Shown here one piece after another: positions 1-13,300 of a stretch of DNA of 64,000 nucleotides. How positions within the stretch are numbered: position 1 is the first letter of the stretch; each line of letters opens with the position of its first letter. A model generated the notes under the pieces. That model ran no database searches, had not been told where the DNA came from, and was given only the letters and a program-made list of their open reading frames with translations. Position numbers and translations under genes: made by a program. Source of the stretch: Paraconiothyrium sp. Pb-2020 (Eukaryota > Ascomycota > Dothideomycetes > Pleosporales > Didymosphaeriaceae); contig JAJUBI010000002.1 of NCBI GenBank assembly GCA_022419385.1, positions 3,472,001 to 3,536,000 of the forward strand, in the 5' to 3' direction.

Positions 1-546
1 TCGCTGGACTGGACTTGATGGAGGGGCGCCAAGGTAATGGAGAGCGGCTCGATCCGGCCAATGGACGAACCAAGGCAAGACAGTCTGGAGGCACAGGCAG
101 AGTCCAACACAAGCCGATGGGGGGAGATGGGAATCGAAGAAATCTTCGTCTCGAGCTGCGGCAGGCCATGGCGCCGCCCATACCGATCCTGCTCTGACTG
201 TGCGATCGTCTCTCCCGCCGAGCGAGAGGGAACGTGGGCAGCTAGCGCACCCAAGCCTCCATTGGTAGTGTTAGTGTCCCGACTACGCAACCATGGGCGC
301 ATCGTTGGCATAGCGGGTAACTTGCTTCTCCTTCGAATGTACACACGTCAAACATGGCCTGCGCCCGCCCCCATCGTTGTGCGCCTGCACCGCTCTCTTA
401 GACCTGCAGTGTCTCCCGCGCCCCTGTGACGTTTGCCAATCCGATACACGACCCCGTCCAAAACAGCCAAGCGTCACGCAGCATCTGCTTCAACTCCTCC
501 CGCACCGCTCCGCTATCACCGCTCCCGCTGGGGCAGGCGCGTCAGG
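1..546. other. Intergenic / 5' flank
   Basis: No recognisable gene is seen before the auxin-carrier-like gene. Short open frames on both strands have biased composition and no family resemblance. The last ~100 bases are pyrimidine rich, as expected for a fungal 5' UTR. Confidence 0.5.
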
Positions 547-2359
547 ATGTCTATCTTCCACGGCGCCGTCGAGTCGCTTCGCCTTCGCAACCTCAGTCCC
601 TCTCCCTCCGCCGACTTCATGGTCATGGGCCCAGATCCGTACAGCGGCGGCAATGGCTTCCTGGAAGCGTTCAAGAAGCGCCCGCCGCATAGTTCGCATC
701 CAGATTTCGCGAATCTCACTCTTCTCGTCTTCGAGGCCGTTATGGAGGTTGTGTGTGTCAGTCTTCCGGGATACATTGTGGCCAGAATGGGCCAGTTCGA
801 CGCGGATGCGCAGAAGTTCGTTGCGAACCTGAATACACAATTGTTCACGCCGTGCTTGAGTGAGTACCAACGAGCCTTCCATGAGTAGCCAATCGAGCAG
901 ATATAGGCTACTTGGTGGACCTCTGCTAACGCTTGCGCCAGTCTTCACGAAGCTCGCATCGCAGCTCAGCGCCGAAAAGCTAGTTGAGTTGGGCGTTATC
1001 CCGTTCATCTTCATCGTCCAATTGATCGTATCTTATCTCGCAGCCCTGATCATATCTAAGTTGTACGGGTTTAGCAAGAGAGGGCGCAACTTTGTGGTCG
1101 CAATGGCAGTGTTCGGAAATTCCAACTCCCTTCCGATTTCGCTCGTCATCTCGCTTTCGAAGACGCTGTCTGGGCTTCACTGGAGCAGGATCCCGGGCGA
1201 CAATGACAACGAGGTAGCCGCTCGCGGTATTCTCTATCTGCTCATTTTCCAGCAGCTCGGCCAACTGGTGCGGTGGACATGGGGCTTCAACGTACTCCTG
1301 GCACCCGCCGATGCATACAAGGATGAAGATGATGGGAGAAACAGCATTATGGAGAACGGCGAGTACAGTGATGGCGAGGCAGAGCGCCTCTTGGACGATT
1401 CGCACTCCGACTACGAGTCCGGTAACGTCACCAGCTACGCGACTTCGATTTCTACTGGGTCGTCGGACTCGGACTCAATCCTGCAACGAGAGAATGTGCA
1501 GTCGGCTACCACCTTCGCAACGCCGACACACGGCAACACCGTGGTAAAAGGGCCGGGCAATATGAACGGGAACAGTCACATCGACACTAGCATCCAAAAT
1601 GGCTCTGTGTTCCCGTACAAATCAGACGATCCGCCCAAAGGCCCGAAGAAATTCGCTTTTCGTGCTCAACGAGTCGTCCAGCGCTCTGCACGGTCTATTC
1701 GCGACAAGACTACGCGTGCTTCAAGGCGTGTCTTTTCAACACTGCCATCATGGTTGCAGAGGACGCTGGCGAAACTCTCTCATTACACAGCCAAGTTCCT
1801 TGCAGGCTGCTGGGAGTTCATGAACCCCCCACTGTGGGCTATGTTGGCAGCTATTGTGGTCGCCTCGATCCCTCCGATTCAGCACGCCTTCTTCGACCCG
1901 GGCACGTTCCTCAGCAACTCTGTGACTCGCGCTGTTAGCCAGAGCGGCGGTGTCGCAGTGCCACTCATCCTAGTTGTTCTGGGCGCCAACTTGGCTCGCA
2001 ACACCCTTCCCAAGGAAGAGAACCACACGGTCGAAGACGCCAAGGTGGAGAAGAAGCTCGTCATCGCTTCGCTTGTGAGCCGTATGCTCATCCCGACCAT
2101 CATCATGGCACCTCTCCTGGCTATAACAGCCAAGTTTGTACCCGTCAGCATCTTGGACGATCCGATATTCGTCATCGTCTGCTTCCTGCTCACGGGTGCA
2201 CCGAGCGCATTGCAGCTGGCCCAGATTTGCCAGATCAATAACGTGTACATGGGGGCCATGTCGAACCTTCTGTTCCAAAGCTACGTCGTCTGGATTCTTC
2301 CTTCGACGCTCGTTCTCGTAATGCTGGCGCTGGAAACGGTAGAGTGGGCTGCCGCTTGA
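547..2359 (+). CDS. Auxin efflux carrier (PIN-like/AEC) family membrane transporter
   Basis: This predicts a 576-residue membrane protein of the auxin efflux carrier family, fungal branch. Exons are 547-859 and 942-2359; the 82-bp intron has a GTGAGT donor and restores the frame. The product has hydrophobic helices at both ends (for example GVIPFIFIVQLIVSYLAALI near residue 120 and a C-terminal set including ALQLAQI and SYVVWILPSTLVLVML). A long hydrophilic Ser/Asp/Glu-rich loop lies between, at about residues 190-370. The NSNSLPISLV stretch and the C-terminal half resemble the AEC pattern of two five-helix bundles around a cytosolic loop. Substrate is unknown; yeast relatives are ER or plasma-membrane proteins of unclear role. 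The start is the first ATG in frame with the conserved N-terminal helix. Confidence 0.85.
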
Positions 2360-3085
2360 GCGCCTTCGCTACATAAAGGTGTTGTACATTAAATTGGCAT
2401 TGGCAGGTGTTTGGCGTCACTTGGAAGGGGCTCGATGTGTATGGTCGTATGAATAGCGCAGATGCTTCGGTCATTGGGCAAGAAGGCAGCTGGACGGCGT
2501 ACTTGGAGCTTGGATACCCCGACTTTCGCCCTGTGAACACATAGACAAGGATATTTAATACGTTATCTCGTATCAGCCTAGTCTGGCTTTACGCTCTCTC
2601 TCACTGCGACCGCTCTCCAGGCGGACGGTTACGTAGGTCGCTCCGCCCCACGTTGCACAGGCCGTTGATAGGCGCGAGGGGCAGGAGCTCGAGAAACCGG
2701 GAAGGCGCCACTGTGTCACCCTCACGAGCCGGCCTGCCTACGTCGTCGTTCCAAGACTCTCGTCTCCCGCCACTTGCGAGTATTCAATGAATACAAGATT
2801 TGCTTTTCCTGCTCCTTTGGACAACTCCCCTCCAGGCGCCGCCTTGACCTTTCGCTGTGCATACGCCAATCAATCTTGGCACGTGTATCCCAGCTGCAGG
2901 GCCGCAGTAGCGCTACCGATAGCAGCCCTGCACGCCCGATTCCCGCTTCCACTTGCAACACAAATTGCTCTGCTCGCACACTAGGAATACGGCTATTCGC
3001 GAAATTCCCTGGCCTGGCCTGCTTACTTTGCCATCTACCGGACCCACGACTACAGCATCGTTTCCACGGTCCTGGTGAATGCGCA
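2360..3085. other. Intergenic between AEC transporter and choline kinase
   Basis: About 0.7 kb containing the 3' end of the transporter transcript and the promoter of the choline kinase gene. I see no additional gene. Confidence 0.5.
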
Positions 3086-6050
3086 ATGGCGTCCTCGAAA
3101 TACGAGCCGCAGGCGCTTGCATCGGCAAGCCCTAAGCTGCAGCCGGGTGGTCGCAGCGTGCGAGACGGCACCTCACCACGTCCAAACAGTGCGAAAGGTC
3201 AGTACTTTCTACTTAAGCTTTCATGATATGGATGCTGGATGCTTGCTACACATGCGCCTTGTCACTGCCTCTATCATGTTGTCTGCCGGCTCCTTGAGCT
3301 GTCATTTCACTCCCTTCTCTCGTTATAGTAGCCAGGATTATCTCGGCTCTTCAGCTGCATATACAGTAAACCAGAAGAACTGGCTCCGATGCAAACCTCC
3401 TGTTTCTAGGACAAAATACCATAATCTGTGAAAGGTTCCCGAGGCCCAGTGAATGGACAGTCCACATTTCAGCTGACCTTTGAAACGAAATGGCTTACAC
3501 TTTGTTCTAGTCGTCTCCATCGCCGACCCTGAGATTGAGAGCATCTCACCCTTGATGCGAGGCCAACACAAGGAGCTAAGCGGTGGCGACTATTTCGACC
3601 TTGGGCAGGCTGCCAAACAGTTTCGTGCCAATGTGAGCGGGAAGAGACTCACTGGCAGAGCATCCGTTGAGCGGCTTGCACCAGTGAGTAGACCTTCGAC
3701 AGAAGGAAATCCTTCATACAGCTCTCTACTCTCAGACAGCTCTGAGGGGCTCCCGTCGCGACATTCCCATGAGAATTTGGTCAAGCAAGTCACATCATGG
3801 CTCAAAAGCGAAAAGGCTCGTCGAAGTGCACGCAGATCGAAGCGCAAGACCGCCGCCGCTAAAGTGACCTCCGTAGTTGAGCAATCCTTAGGGAAAGCCA
3901 AAAGCGAGTCTACTGAACCTACTACCTCCGAAGAGAGACGTGGCTCAGATTCTTCAGAGGGTTCGGTGGCTTTAGACCAACTCGCGATGATCCTTGAGAG
4001 AACCATGTCCCTCAAGTCTACAGAAGGATCTTCTCGCTTTCCTAGAGGCTTGCACGGTCGGAAGCTGTCAACTCTATTCAAGCGCAACTCTACCGTTTCG
4101 TCAGGAGAAGACCACTTTGACTCCATAGATCAGCTTGTGCCCGGCTGCGAAGCTGTCTTGGACAATTCTAGGACTATGACATATGGTGCTGGGGGTCCTG
4201 AATCAGAGACCACTGATGACTTGACAAAAGTTGCCTCGCGTCGAGCCAAGAAGGAGAAGGAAGCCTGGGCAACCTTCAAGTATGAGATCGTGCGACTTAC
4301 ACATACTCTAAAGCTCAAAGGCTGGCGGCGAGTGCCATTAGATATGAGCGGCGAGATCAGTGTAGATCGGTTGAGCGGCGCTTTGACAAACGCTGTATAT
4401 GTGGTTTCTCCGCCTAGAGATCTTCCTGCACAGGGACCTCGTGAGGACGGAGTTCGTGCGCCAAAGAACCCTCCTCCGTAAGTTGACCTGTCCCTTCCAC
4501 CAATTCGCGCTAACGTGTCCAGCAAACTTCTATTGCGTATATACGGTCCGCAGGTGGAGCATCTCATCGATCGAGAGGCAGAGTTGCAGATTTTGCGAAG
4601 ACTTGCCCGCAAGCGGATCGGACCGCGACTACTGGGTACCTTCACCAATGGCCGCTTCGAAGAGTTTTTCAATGCGAGGGCGTTAACTCCCCAAGAGCTC
4701 CGCCAGCCAGACACCTCGAAACAAATCGCGAAGCGCATGAGGGAGTTACATGAAGGCATTGACCTCCTCCAATCTGAGCGAGATGCTGGCCCTTTCGTTT
4801 GGCAGAGCTGGGACAAGTGGGTCGATCGAGCAGAAAAGCGAATGTCATGGTTGGATAAGCAGATCATAGACGGCACTCAAGGCAGTGTACAATCCGCGGC
4901 CGATAGGTGGAAAGATCGAGGTCTGGTGTGCGGTGTGGAGTGGTCAATCTTTCGCAAGACCGTTGAGAGATACCGAGCTTGGCTTGAAGAGCAATACGGC
5001 GGTATCGACAAGCTCAACGAACGACTCATATTTGCCCACAATGATGTAGGTCTCTTTTCTCATGTGTTCGGTAACCATACTAACAGGCTGGTTGTAGACA
5101 CAATACGGTAACATCCTACGTATGAGTCCATCAGGAGAGTCGCCTCTTCTTCTGCCGGCAAACGAGCACAAACAACTTATCGTCATCGACTTTGAATATG
5201 CGAACGCAGACCTTCCGGGCTATGAGTTCGCCAACCATTTCGTAAGTTTCCTGTGCCCGCAATGCCCGCCTCACTGCTGGTTTCACGACTTATGCGCAAA
5301 TAGAACGAATGGTGCTACAACTACCACGATCCTAGTCCTCATCGTATCAACACTTCCATCTATCCTACGCCTGAGGAGCAACACCGCTTCATTCGCGCCT
5401 ATCTCCAACATAACCCCACCTTCAAAGCATCACGCGGTCAATCATCCAACCCGCCCACGCCGCACCTTGGCCCTCTCCAGTCCTCAGGGAACAGCACCGC
5501 GCAAGCTGCTACCGCCACTCCCACTTCCATCTCCGCCTTCATGCTGGATTCCCGCGCCCCGCCTGGCGAACGATACTCGTACCAGGAGCAAGAAGCGCAG
5601 GTAGAGCAGAGTATTGAAGAGGAATGCCGCAGACTCATGGCCGAGACACGGCTTTGGCGAATGGCTAGCTCGTCGTTCTGGATTGCCTGGGGTATCGTTC
5701 AGGCTGTGGTTCCCGGGATGCCGGACCTTGATGATGACGAGGAGAAGGCTCCCGCCCCCAAGGAGGCTGCTATGCTAGAGAGCGCGACAAAAGAGGTCAA
5801 AGACGAGGCAACTGCCGGGGGGATGCCGAGCGAAGTGAGTGATAAGAAGGAGCACGCGGAAGCAGAGCAGGTTGAAGTGAATATTGCTGACTCTGATGAA
5901 CCCCAGGCCGAGGAGGAGGAATTTGATTATCTGGGTTACACACAGGAGAGAGCTTTGTTCTTCTGGGGTGATGCGATCAAGCTGGGTATCGTGAAAGCGG
6001 AAGAGCTCCCTGAGGAGATCAGGTCCAGAGTCAAGACTGTGGAGTACTGA
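3086..6050 (+). CDS. Choline/ethanolamine kinase
   Basis: This cytosolic enzyme phosphorylates choline (and possibly ethanolamine) with ATP, the first step of the Kennedy pathway. The proposed exons are 3086-3197, 3511-4477, 4523-5045, 5098-5241 and 5304-6050, giving 830 residues. The N-terminal third (about 330 residues) is Ser/Lys rich and looks disordered. The kinase part follows, with KLLLRIYGPQVEHLIDRE, the Brenner-type catalytic loop HNDTQYGN created across the third intron, the metal-binding IDFEYA, and GYEFANHFNEWCYNYHDP spanning the last intron. The C-terminal tail is Glu rich. The 313-bp first intron is unusually long for this window and could hide a small exon, so the N-terminus is the least certain part. 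The kinase assignment itself is secure. Confidence 0.92.
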
Positions 6051-7740
6051 GCGAAGAAGTGGCTAAGCTTCGGCGCGCAATGGGATCTTCGGGTCGCCAC
6101 ATGATTATTTTGGGTAAAGTCGACTGGACAACTCAACGGGCATTGCTACGGCATATCATGCTTGCATGATATTTCGGACTAGCACCCATGTATCAGCTTG
6201 AAGAGCACTTTATGTCTTCTCTTTTTATACCTCAACGACATAATTAAATATATCCACCATACCTGCATCTCAAGTGTACCTGCTTGAACATGCTCTAAAT
6301 CTCTACATTTTCTAATCCTCCGAGAGGAATTATGGGACCTGAGTTGCCTGCTCTCCGTGCGCGGCTGCAGGCGGATCAGGGCTTGCAAATGCTTCCACAT
6401 CAAAGAAGGTACCCCAAGGGTATAGTGGCGTTCCCGGAGACATACGATATCAAGTTACCCAGCGCGACTGCGCCTCAAGCAACCCTTTATCGCAAGTGCA
6501 TCATGTTTCCGGTTTCATTACTGCGATTGATCAGCAAGGGGATCTCGCATGGTCACGCAGGAGCTTATTACATCCGTCCTGTTGGCTAAATCCAAGTCCT
6601 TGGCTGATTGAATCCCCCAATAATATAATTCGAGCCATTCTGGAGAACCATTTTAACGAGAGCAGTACGGCTTCTTGAAGTGCAGTAGGGTACCACAGTT
6701 CTATCTTACAACCTCACGTCTTCACTGTTATTCCCGTCAGAGACTCGAGCTTCTTTGTATGAGAAACAAAGGGATTGGGAAGCTGGCGGAAGCAAGACTG
6801 ATGTGATAACATCGGAGAGGAGAAGAACCATGGTAAATCTTGGGACATGCCTATGGCAGTGACCCAGTGAAGGACGGATCCAGTACTGATAAGCCATCAT
6901 CGTGGTTGAACTGATTAGCCCACCCTTCGTGACCGTTCATAATTGAAGGACTATAGACGGAAAGAGGGCTCTATGTGCTATAATGTGAGCATCCACGGCT
7001 ACTCAGACGGCTTAGCCTAAGTCACTCCCAGAATACATCTTGAAATCTTGCCATCCAGATGATCGCCTAAAGTTGATCGCACAACTTGACTCGCAACTCT
7101 GAGAGTTTCACAGCCCGCATCTCAATGTTCCAATCATTGTCGGCGGACGTGACTGAAGACCTAAGGTAGTTTATTTCTGCAGGCAGCACTCCTTCATAAA
7201 CACAACATCACTCAGCATTAAAATTGCACGCTTTCCTACATGCATTGAACTTGGTGTAGCGTTCGTACGAAAAACAAAATTTGTAAGAGCGACCCTATGG
7301 TTATTCTAAGGCGTTGTGTAACTCGGTGCTCGGCGACTGTAGTACGCTTTACGACAAAAAAAAGAACGTCTAACCGCTAGGTGCTGAGTGATTGGAATTT
7401 TAAGTGCAGTTTTAATTGAGCGGTTGTAGGCGGCTATTGCGAGCGTTTCCCTGTCGCATGAGGACTTAAGGATCTGAAACAGCTGACTAGTGGCTCTTGA
7501 AGGATGAAGCTCCACTTGCCTCTAACATTGTTCTGATTCAAATGAGGGCGTCCTTTCATTACTAGTCAGGCATCAATGCCCACCAAGTTCTTCGCACAAA
7601 CTTGTCACAATGAATAACCTGTCGACTAAGAGCCTCGTCAGCAGAAGGTACCGTTGGTAACTGTCTCCAGGGCTATACAGTACATTTGGAATTCGTCTCG
7701 AATCATTTTCGATATTCGATGCGTGGACGTACCTCTCCCT
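6051..7740. other. Intergenic, 1.7 kb
   Basis: Convergent 3' ends of the choline kinase and permease genes flank this stretch. It is visibly richer in A+T than the coding regions. I see no gene, RNA or repeat; small open frames are unsupported. Confidence 0.5.
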
Positions 7741-9743
7741 TCAGATCTCCATCTCGGTACGGCCACCCTTCTCTTCCCCTACCTGAACACTCTCAGTCGT
7801 AGCAGGAATACCCTCAATTTGCACACCCTCCTCTCGAATAACAGCTTGCTGCTCCTCCGTGAGAATCTCCTCACTAAGCGTGATCTTCGGTCCGGTAAAC
7901 CACTTCCTCGCATCTCCCATCCATTAGCAAGCACACGAAATCAAAGGCCCTTTTCCACTTACCAATGAAATAATATGCCAAGCTCCCACCCCAAACGGCA
8001 CAGTTTACCACCACAGTATAATTCATCGTCTGTGGCGTCGGATGCGGTCCGCTCGCCGGAAACATCGCAAGCACTATCCCAAACATGAGAAACGCGATGG
8101 CAAGCCAGCCGATCGGAACCGATAGTTTATCACCCGTGTACACTGGCCCGGGCTTAAACTTTTTCTGCCCCCAGACAAGACGGCAGAGGATGGGGGTGCC
8201 CCACGCGACGTTATTTGCTGCCACAGCAAGGGAAAAAAGCGCAGATGCCGCAGCCGGAGCAATCAGGCAGAGTAACCCCAGCACACAAGCAACGAGCACG
8301 CACCCCCATACTGCTCGAACGGGAATGAGCAGGCGGGGTGACACGCGGCGGAAAAAGGAGCTGAAGGGGAGTGCGCCGTCGCGGGAGAAGGCCCAGCTTT
8401 GGCGGCTGACGGCTACGAGGATGGACAGACCCATGAGGAACTGCACGATGAAGAGGAGACTCATGAGGCCCAGCGCGCCTTTCTTCCCGAGGGCGTCGTA
8501 GTATATCTGCGCCATCGGCTGGCCGAATGGAGAGGCAAGGAGGGACTCGGTGTCGTGGGTCATGCAGGCGGCGATTACGATGCAAATGATCCAGCCGAAG
8601 AACCAGCAGCTGCCGATACTAAAATCATGATTAGATGCCTTCCCAAGGAGGTAAACCCAGTAAGAAAACTACCGAGGGCATTGACGTACCTCATGAGGAT
8701 ACCGTACGGGACGGCTTTCGTAGCGTTGGAAGCTTCTTCCGACATGTGTACGCACGAGTCAAAACCTCCAATTGTCCAGATGGGAGAGAGCCATGTAAGG
8801 AACCAAGCAAATCCGGGAGACCAAGATGTTAAATTGTCAGTGTGAACGAAAATGTACTTCGCGTCGTTGCGTTCGTGCCTTCTTCCGATGGGAAGGGCAA
8901 TGATAGTTGCAGTGATGAGGATGAAGTTAGCTCTACTCGAGATGTTAGATTTTCCCACCGGAGCTGAAAGTCACTGTTGATACACTCACATGACAAAGAC
9001 AGTCTGTAACTTCGCCATCGCCTTGGAAATAGTAGAAGCAAGGACACCGTGCACTAGCACGCAGCACATGAACACTACGTAAACAATCCCATTCGAAGGC
9101 TCCCAATTGCCGTCTCTCGCTATGACGATGACAGAGACGAACATGAGTGCGAAGCCGTAGTCGATGCTACACAGTCCGCCTACGAGGCCCAGCGTGTTGC
9201 TATACCCGACCAGGAAGGATAACGCGTTGCGAGTCTTTGGGCTAGCAAAGTAGTGTGCTAATTTTGTAAGCATTTACATCGAACGAAACGTCCAAGTAAT
9301 TCTTACTCCACCAGTAGAGTCCGCCAGAAGTAGGCATAGCACTTCCTAGATCCGCCATTGCCAGACCGACGACGAAAATGAACGCACTAGCAGTGAACCA
9401 TCCCTGCACATGTGAGTACCCTTAGCAATCAACGTAATCATTTAACATACCCAGACAAGCCCAGCAGGTCCTGCTGGCAGCGAGTATGCAAGTGTTGAAG
9501 CTATGGAAGGAAGCAGACCCATGATAGAGAAGGCAATGCCAAAGACCTCAACGATGCCGAAGTTCCTTCGCAGCTCTTGCTTGTAGCCCAGCTTTGCTTG
9601 CATCGTGTCAATTCGATCCTTCTTTTGGTGTGAAGTTGTTGCATACCCAAAACTGCGGCATCGTCTTCGTTCGCAAGACCCTCGGCGACGCCCGTCAGAG
9701 AGCCCTGCCGCTCGGCATCGTACTTGGGAACTTCTTCAGCCAT
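7741..9743 (-). CDS. APC-superfamily amino acid / GABA / choline permease
   Basis: This is a plasma-membrane-type permease of 559 residues. Seven exons were placed: 9743-9647, 9596-9451, 9403-9307, 9257-8990, 8932-8690, 8618-7963 and 7913-7741, with six introns of 47-71 bp. The spliced product shows the fungal UGA4/HNM1 pattern: an N-terminal AAVLAKLGYKQELRRNFG, then FGIAFSIMGL, the first helices with GGLYWWTHYFASP across an intron junction, THDTESLL, and a basic C-terminal tail after RKWFTGPKITL. About 12 membrane segments are expected. The first intron uses an AAG acceptor (9597-9646), chosen because it alone restores the conserved ALAKLGYK motif. The substrate (amino acid, GABA or choline) cannot be decided from sequence. 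Confidence 0.9.
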
Positions 9744-10358
9744 GCCGATGTCTTAGGCGTGCCTAATTATCTTGTCAAGTGCCGGTGCAGAGAAAGAGGA
9801 TGTGACGACGACGATCGTCTTACGGTTACACAGTGCAGCCTCCCAGGGCGCGCTGCACCACCATCTTATCATGGATTGATGCCGCCTGTCGGAAGCCGTA
9901 TCTCGGGCCCTGCATGCATATCTGCATCCCCTCATTGCTTGTCGCCCTTGACGTGCTCTCTTATCACCGGCAAGCTCGACGTTGACTCGACCATAGACGA
10001 TAAGAAGCCTCCAGCAAGCCAACCAGCGAGCCTTGCCCCAGCCGTTTATGTAGCCGGGCTTGTTCCAGGCTATCTGTAGCCTGGACGCTGCTGCACGGTT
10101 CGCGTGCGACGACTGCATGGGGTTAGACCTTTGTGGGGGAGTGCAAGGGTGCGAAGAGAGCGGGAACGCTCCGCTGGTAGTGATACGCGCGTCAAGAATA
10201 TCGAGGCTTGGAGCGGCTCAATCGTTGTGTACTGTAACATCCGTTGTCCAGACTTTGTGTCGTCTGTCGTAGAGATGTCACAGTCGGAATTGATCCCATT
10301 GCATACATCTTTGTGTCGTGACAAAAATCATAAGAGTCATCTCGTATCTACAATGACA
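9744..10358. other. Intergenic between permease and Vps3-like gene
   Basis: This is the promoter side of the permease and the 3' end of the Vps3-like gene. Nothing else is recognisable. Confidence 0.5.
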
Positions 10359-13300
10359 TCAACTTGTCCGCTCAAACTTCGGCCCCAGATCCTCTCTCTT
10401 CTCCACCAGCTCTGCGCTCATCTGGCTATTCTGCGCATCATGCAACGCTTTGACAATCCCACTTTCCGCCTTCTCTCTTACCAGAGTCCTCAGCGCCTGT
10501 ATCAAAAAGCCCGAGAAGACATCCACACTCCATTCATCGGGTAAGGTAGCGAGCACATCCGCAATATCAAACCAGCCTCCGAACCGCTCTAACAGTACGC
10601 CAGTTTGCTCTATACGCTGCGCGACATCATCGAGACGGAGGAATTCCTGTAGTAGGTAGTTGAAAAGGCGGGATTGCTCGGATTTTGCAGGAAGCTCGGA
10701 GTGTGGCACGTAGCCTGAGCCGGGAGGGCGGAAGATGGAAGAACCGCCGTACAGGCAGTATGAGATCGCGGTGTCGTAGTCGCCCAGCCCATGCGTGAGC
10801 AAGCGCAGCGCTTGGGGATGTCTGCCTTGGCGGCCATTCAGGATTATCATTTCCGGTACAAGTTCCTGCTCGTAGGGCTGTAGACGGGAAAGGACGGATG
10901 ACACATCGTACGAAGATGTGGCCGGCTGGCTGGATCCGAGCAACTGGAGGAGGCGTAAACGCGCGCGCCACCACTCGGCGTCGATCGCGTTATCAGTGAT
11001 GAACTGACGGTATGTAGGCTTAGGAGAGAGCAGGATGCGATACGTTTCGTAGGTTTGGAGCAGTGTGTCTCGCGACGAAGGAACTCCTTCAAGCTCAGCG
11101 AGGACAGTATCAAGATAGAACGCAATGAGCTCGTTGACGTGTTGCGTATGCTATTGGTGGTCAGCGGCTGATCATACTACATCATAAATTGCCGCGTACC
11201 TTCCGTTCGAATACCAAGTACTCCAGGTATTCTTTCACGGCGCCCGGAGCTTTCTCTCGGAGAACGGCTACGGCGCGGGTAGGCTCGAACTTGACTTTAC
11301 TCCGGTCATCTGCAAATACCTGCACACCGAGCCTTGGGTTGCGATTGGCGAGCCACGCACCATATTCCTCCACGGTGGACTGATCACGGACCTGGGTCAG
11401 GTACTTCCGTAACCCATGTTCACCATCGAGAAATTCTCCACCGTCATCCTCTTCTCCTTCTAGAATGCGCCGCCAAGTCCCAAGTACCTTGACTGCTTTC
11501 TCCGAGGGCCTGCTATTTCCCTGATAGAGCCGACTCAATAAGTATAGACGCTTAAATTGTTCGAGCAAGATGACAGCTCGGTCCAAACACTCGACCTCTT
11601 TGTCTACGAACTCATTGAGTTCAGATCTAATCGATCCAACTGTGGCTGGTCCCTTCGAGTTTCCTTGATCTTGCAGTAAGAGAATCCTCAGCAGAGCGGC
11701 ATCGACAGACTGGAACACATATGGGTCGTTTGTGACGCTTGCCATACCTTTCTGCTTTTTCCAGAAAGACAGGTACTTCTTCACGACTTGAAGTAAATTA
11801 TCACCAAATGGTCCTTTGACATCAGCTGGCATGGCAGAAAGCTTGTTCTGTTCCAAAAACTGCTCGATCAGAGTTGTGATGCCCCCAGATATCTGAATGC
11901 CTTCCGCTCCTTGAACAACTTCTTCGTGTAGTATCGGCAGTATCGAAAGAACGATTCTAGGGTCAATCTCCCCCTCTATTAATGCTTGCTCGGTGATGCG
12001 CTTCTCATTCTCGAAGACGATGATGTTATCTCGAGTTCGTAGTATCATTTCCATGAAGAGTAACACCGAAGCTTTTTGCCGAATGTAGATGAGACTGAGA
12101 TATTCTGACTCATTGCGCGGATCTTGCCCTCGAATGTCACCAAGTATCGTCTCAATCAGGCGTCTATTCGGTTGGATGCGTCCAGGATCCCCAATGCTGG
12201 TGAATTGTGCCTCTTCCAATCGAGAGTCCCACCTGACGACCAGAGGACTTCGCACAGCCCACCAGATCTGATCACCAGCCCACAGCACAATCTTGGTTTG
12301 CAACTTCGACAATCGCTCTGTGAACTCAAGATCGGCCTTCTCCCGTGCAACCTTCGCGTTGTTGGATTCCGTGGACGTTGCTAAGGGAGAGGATGGCGAT
12401 GGCAATCGTTTGACCATGAGTTTCGCGCCGATCTCCGAAAGCGTCAATTCCACTGGCTGCACGACTGTTCGCATTCCTAGAGGCATATCAATCTGATTCT
12501 TCGACACAGTATTGCCAAGCACTCGTAAGTCTAGCCATTCCTTCGAGGCTTCTGCTTCAGCAGCATCCAGATCCCACCTTTGGATTTCCACGCCATACGT
12601 GAGTCGGCCATCTTCGTCACTATGCACTACTGCCAGTACATAGCCTTCTTCTGCATCCAAGTCCGGTCCCATTGACATAGATAGGTCGACTCCTGAACCA
12701 TCTACGACAAGGGCGTCGGGATAGCTGGCAAATGTTATGCTGCCACGAGACATGTCTCCGTCCAAATTGACGAACATACCGACTCCCGGGTCGGTGGATG
12801 TGGTCCCTACAGTCAAAAGAAACTCGCTTGATGTCGGCGATGCGACGAGAGGTTTCAAAGGAACGAAAGCAGGGAGCACTTCCGGTGTCTCTGCCAGCCG
12901 CGCAGCCTCTCCTGTCGCAGGAGGTGGAGGTGGCGGTAGAGGTTTGTCAGGCGAGGTGGCACCGGATCTGGGCAAGCTTGATGTTCTATCCGGGAGACCT
13001 CTGGAAGGTGACCGGCCTGGGGAAGGAGCCGGGGCAGGCGCCATGTTGCTAGATAGAGACTCGGGGACGTCGAAACCATATCTATGTGCAGGCGCGCGTG
13101 GGCTCTCGGTGCGCGAACCGGGACCGGTGGTACCGAATATGCCCAAGCTTGTGCTTCTGGAGTGGCCTCGCGGTTCTTCTTGCGACCCGCGTGGATGATT
13201 GCCTGCAGATGAAATACTCCTCGAAGGTGGCTGTAGCGTCGCAGTGATGTCTTCGGCGGCACCCCCTACGTCGCCTACATCCGGATCCAACGATGATATA

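Noticed and set aside
9622..9646. 25-bp intron in the permease N-terminus (acceptor AAAAG)
   Set aside because: Too short for a fungal intron; the 50-bp version (9597-9646) restores the conserved ALAKLGYK motif in frame.
12737..13198. 153-codon plus-strand frame inside the Vps3-like gene
   Set aside because: Antisense shadow of the Pro/Ser-rich insertion of the real minus-strand gene.
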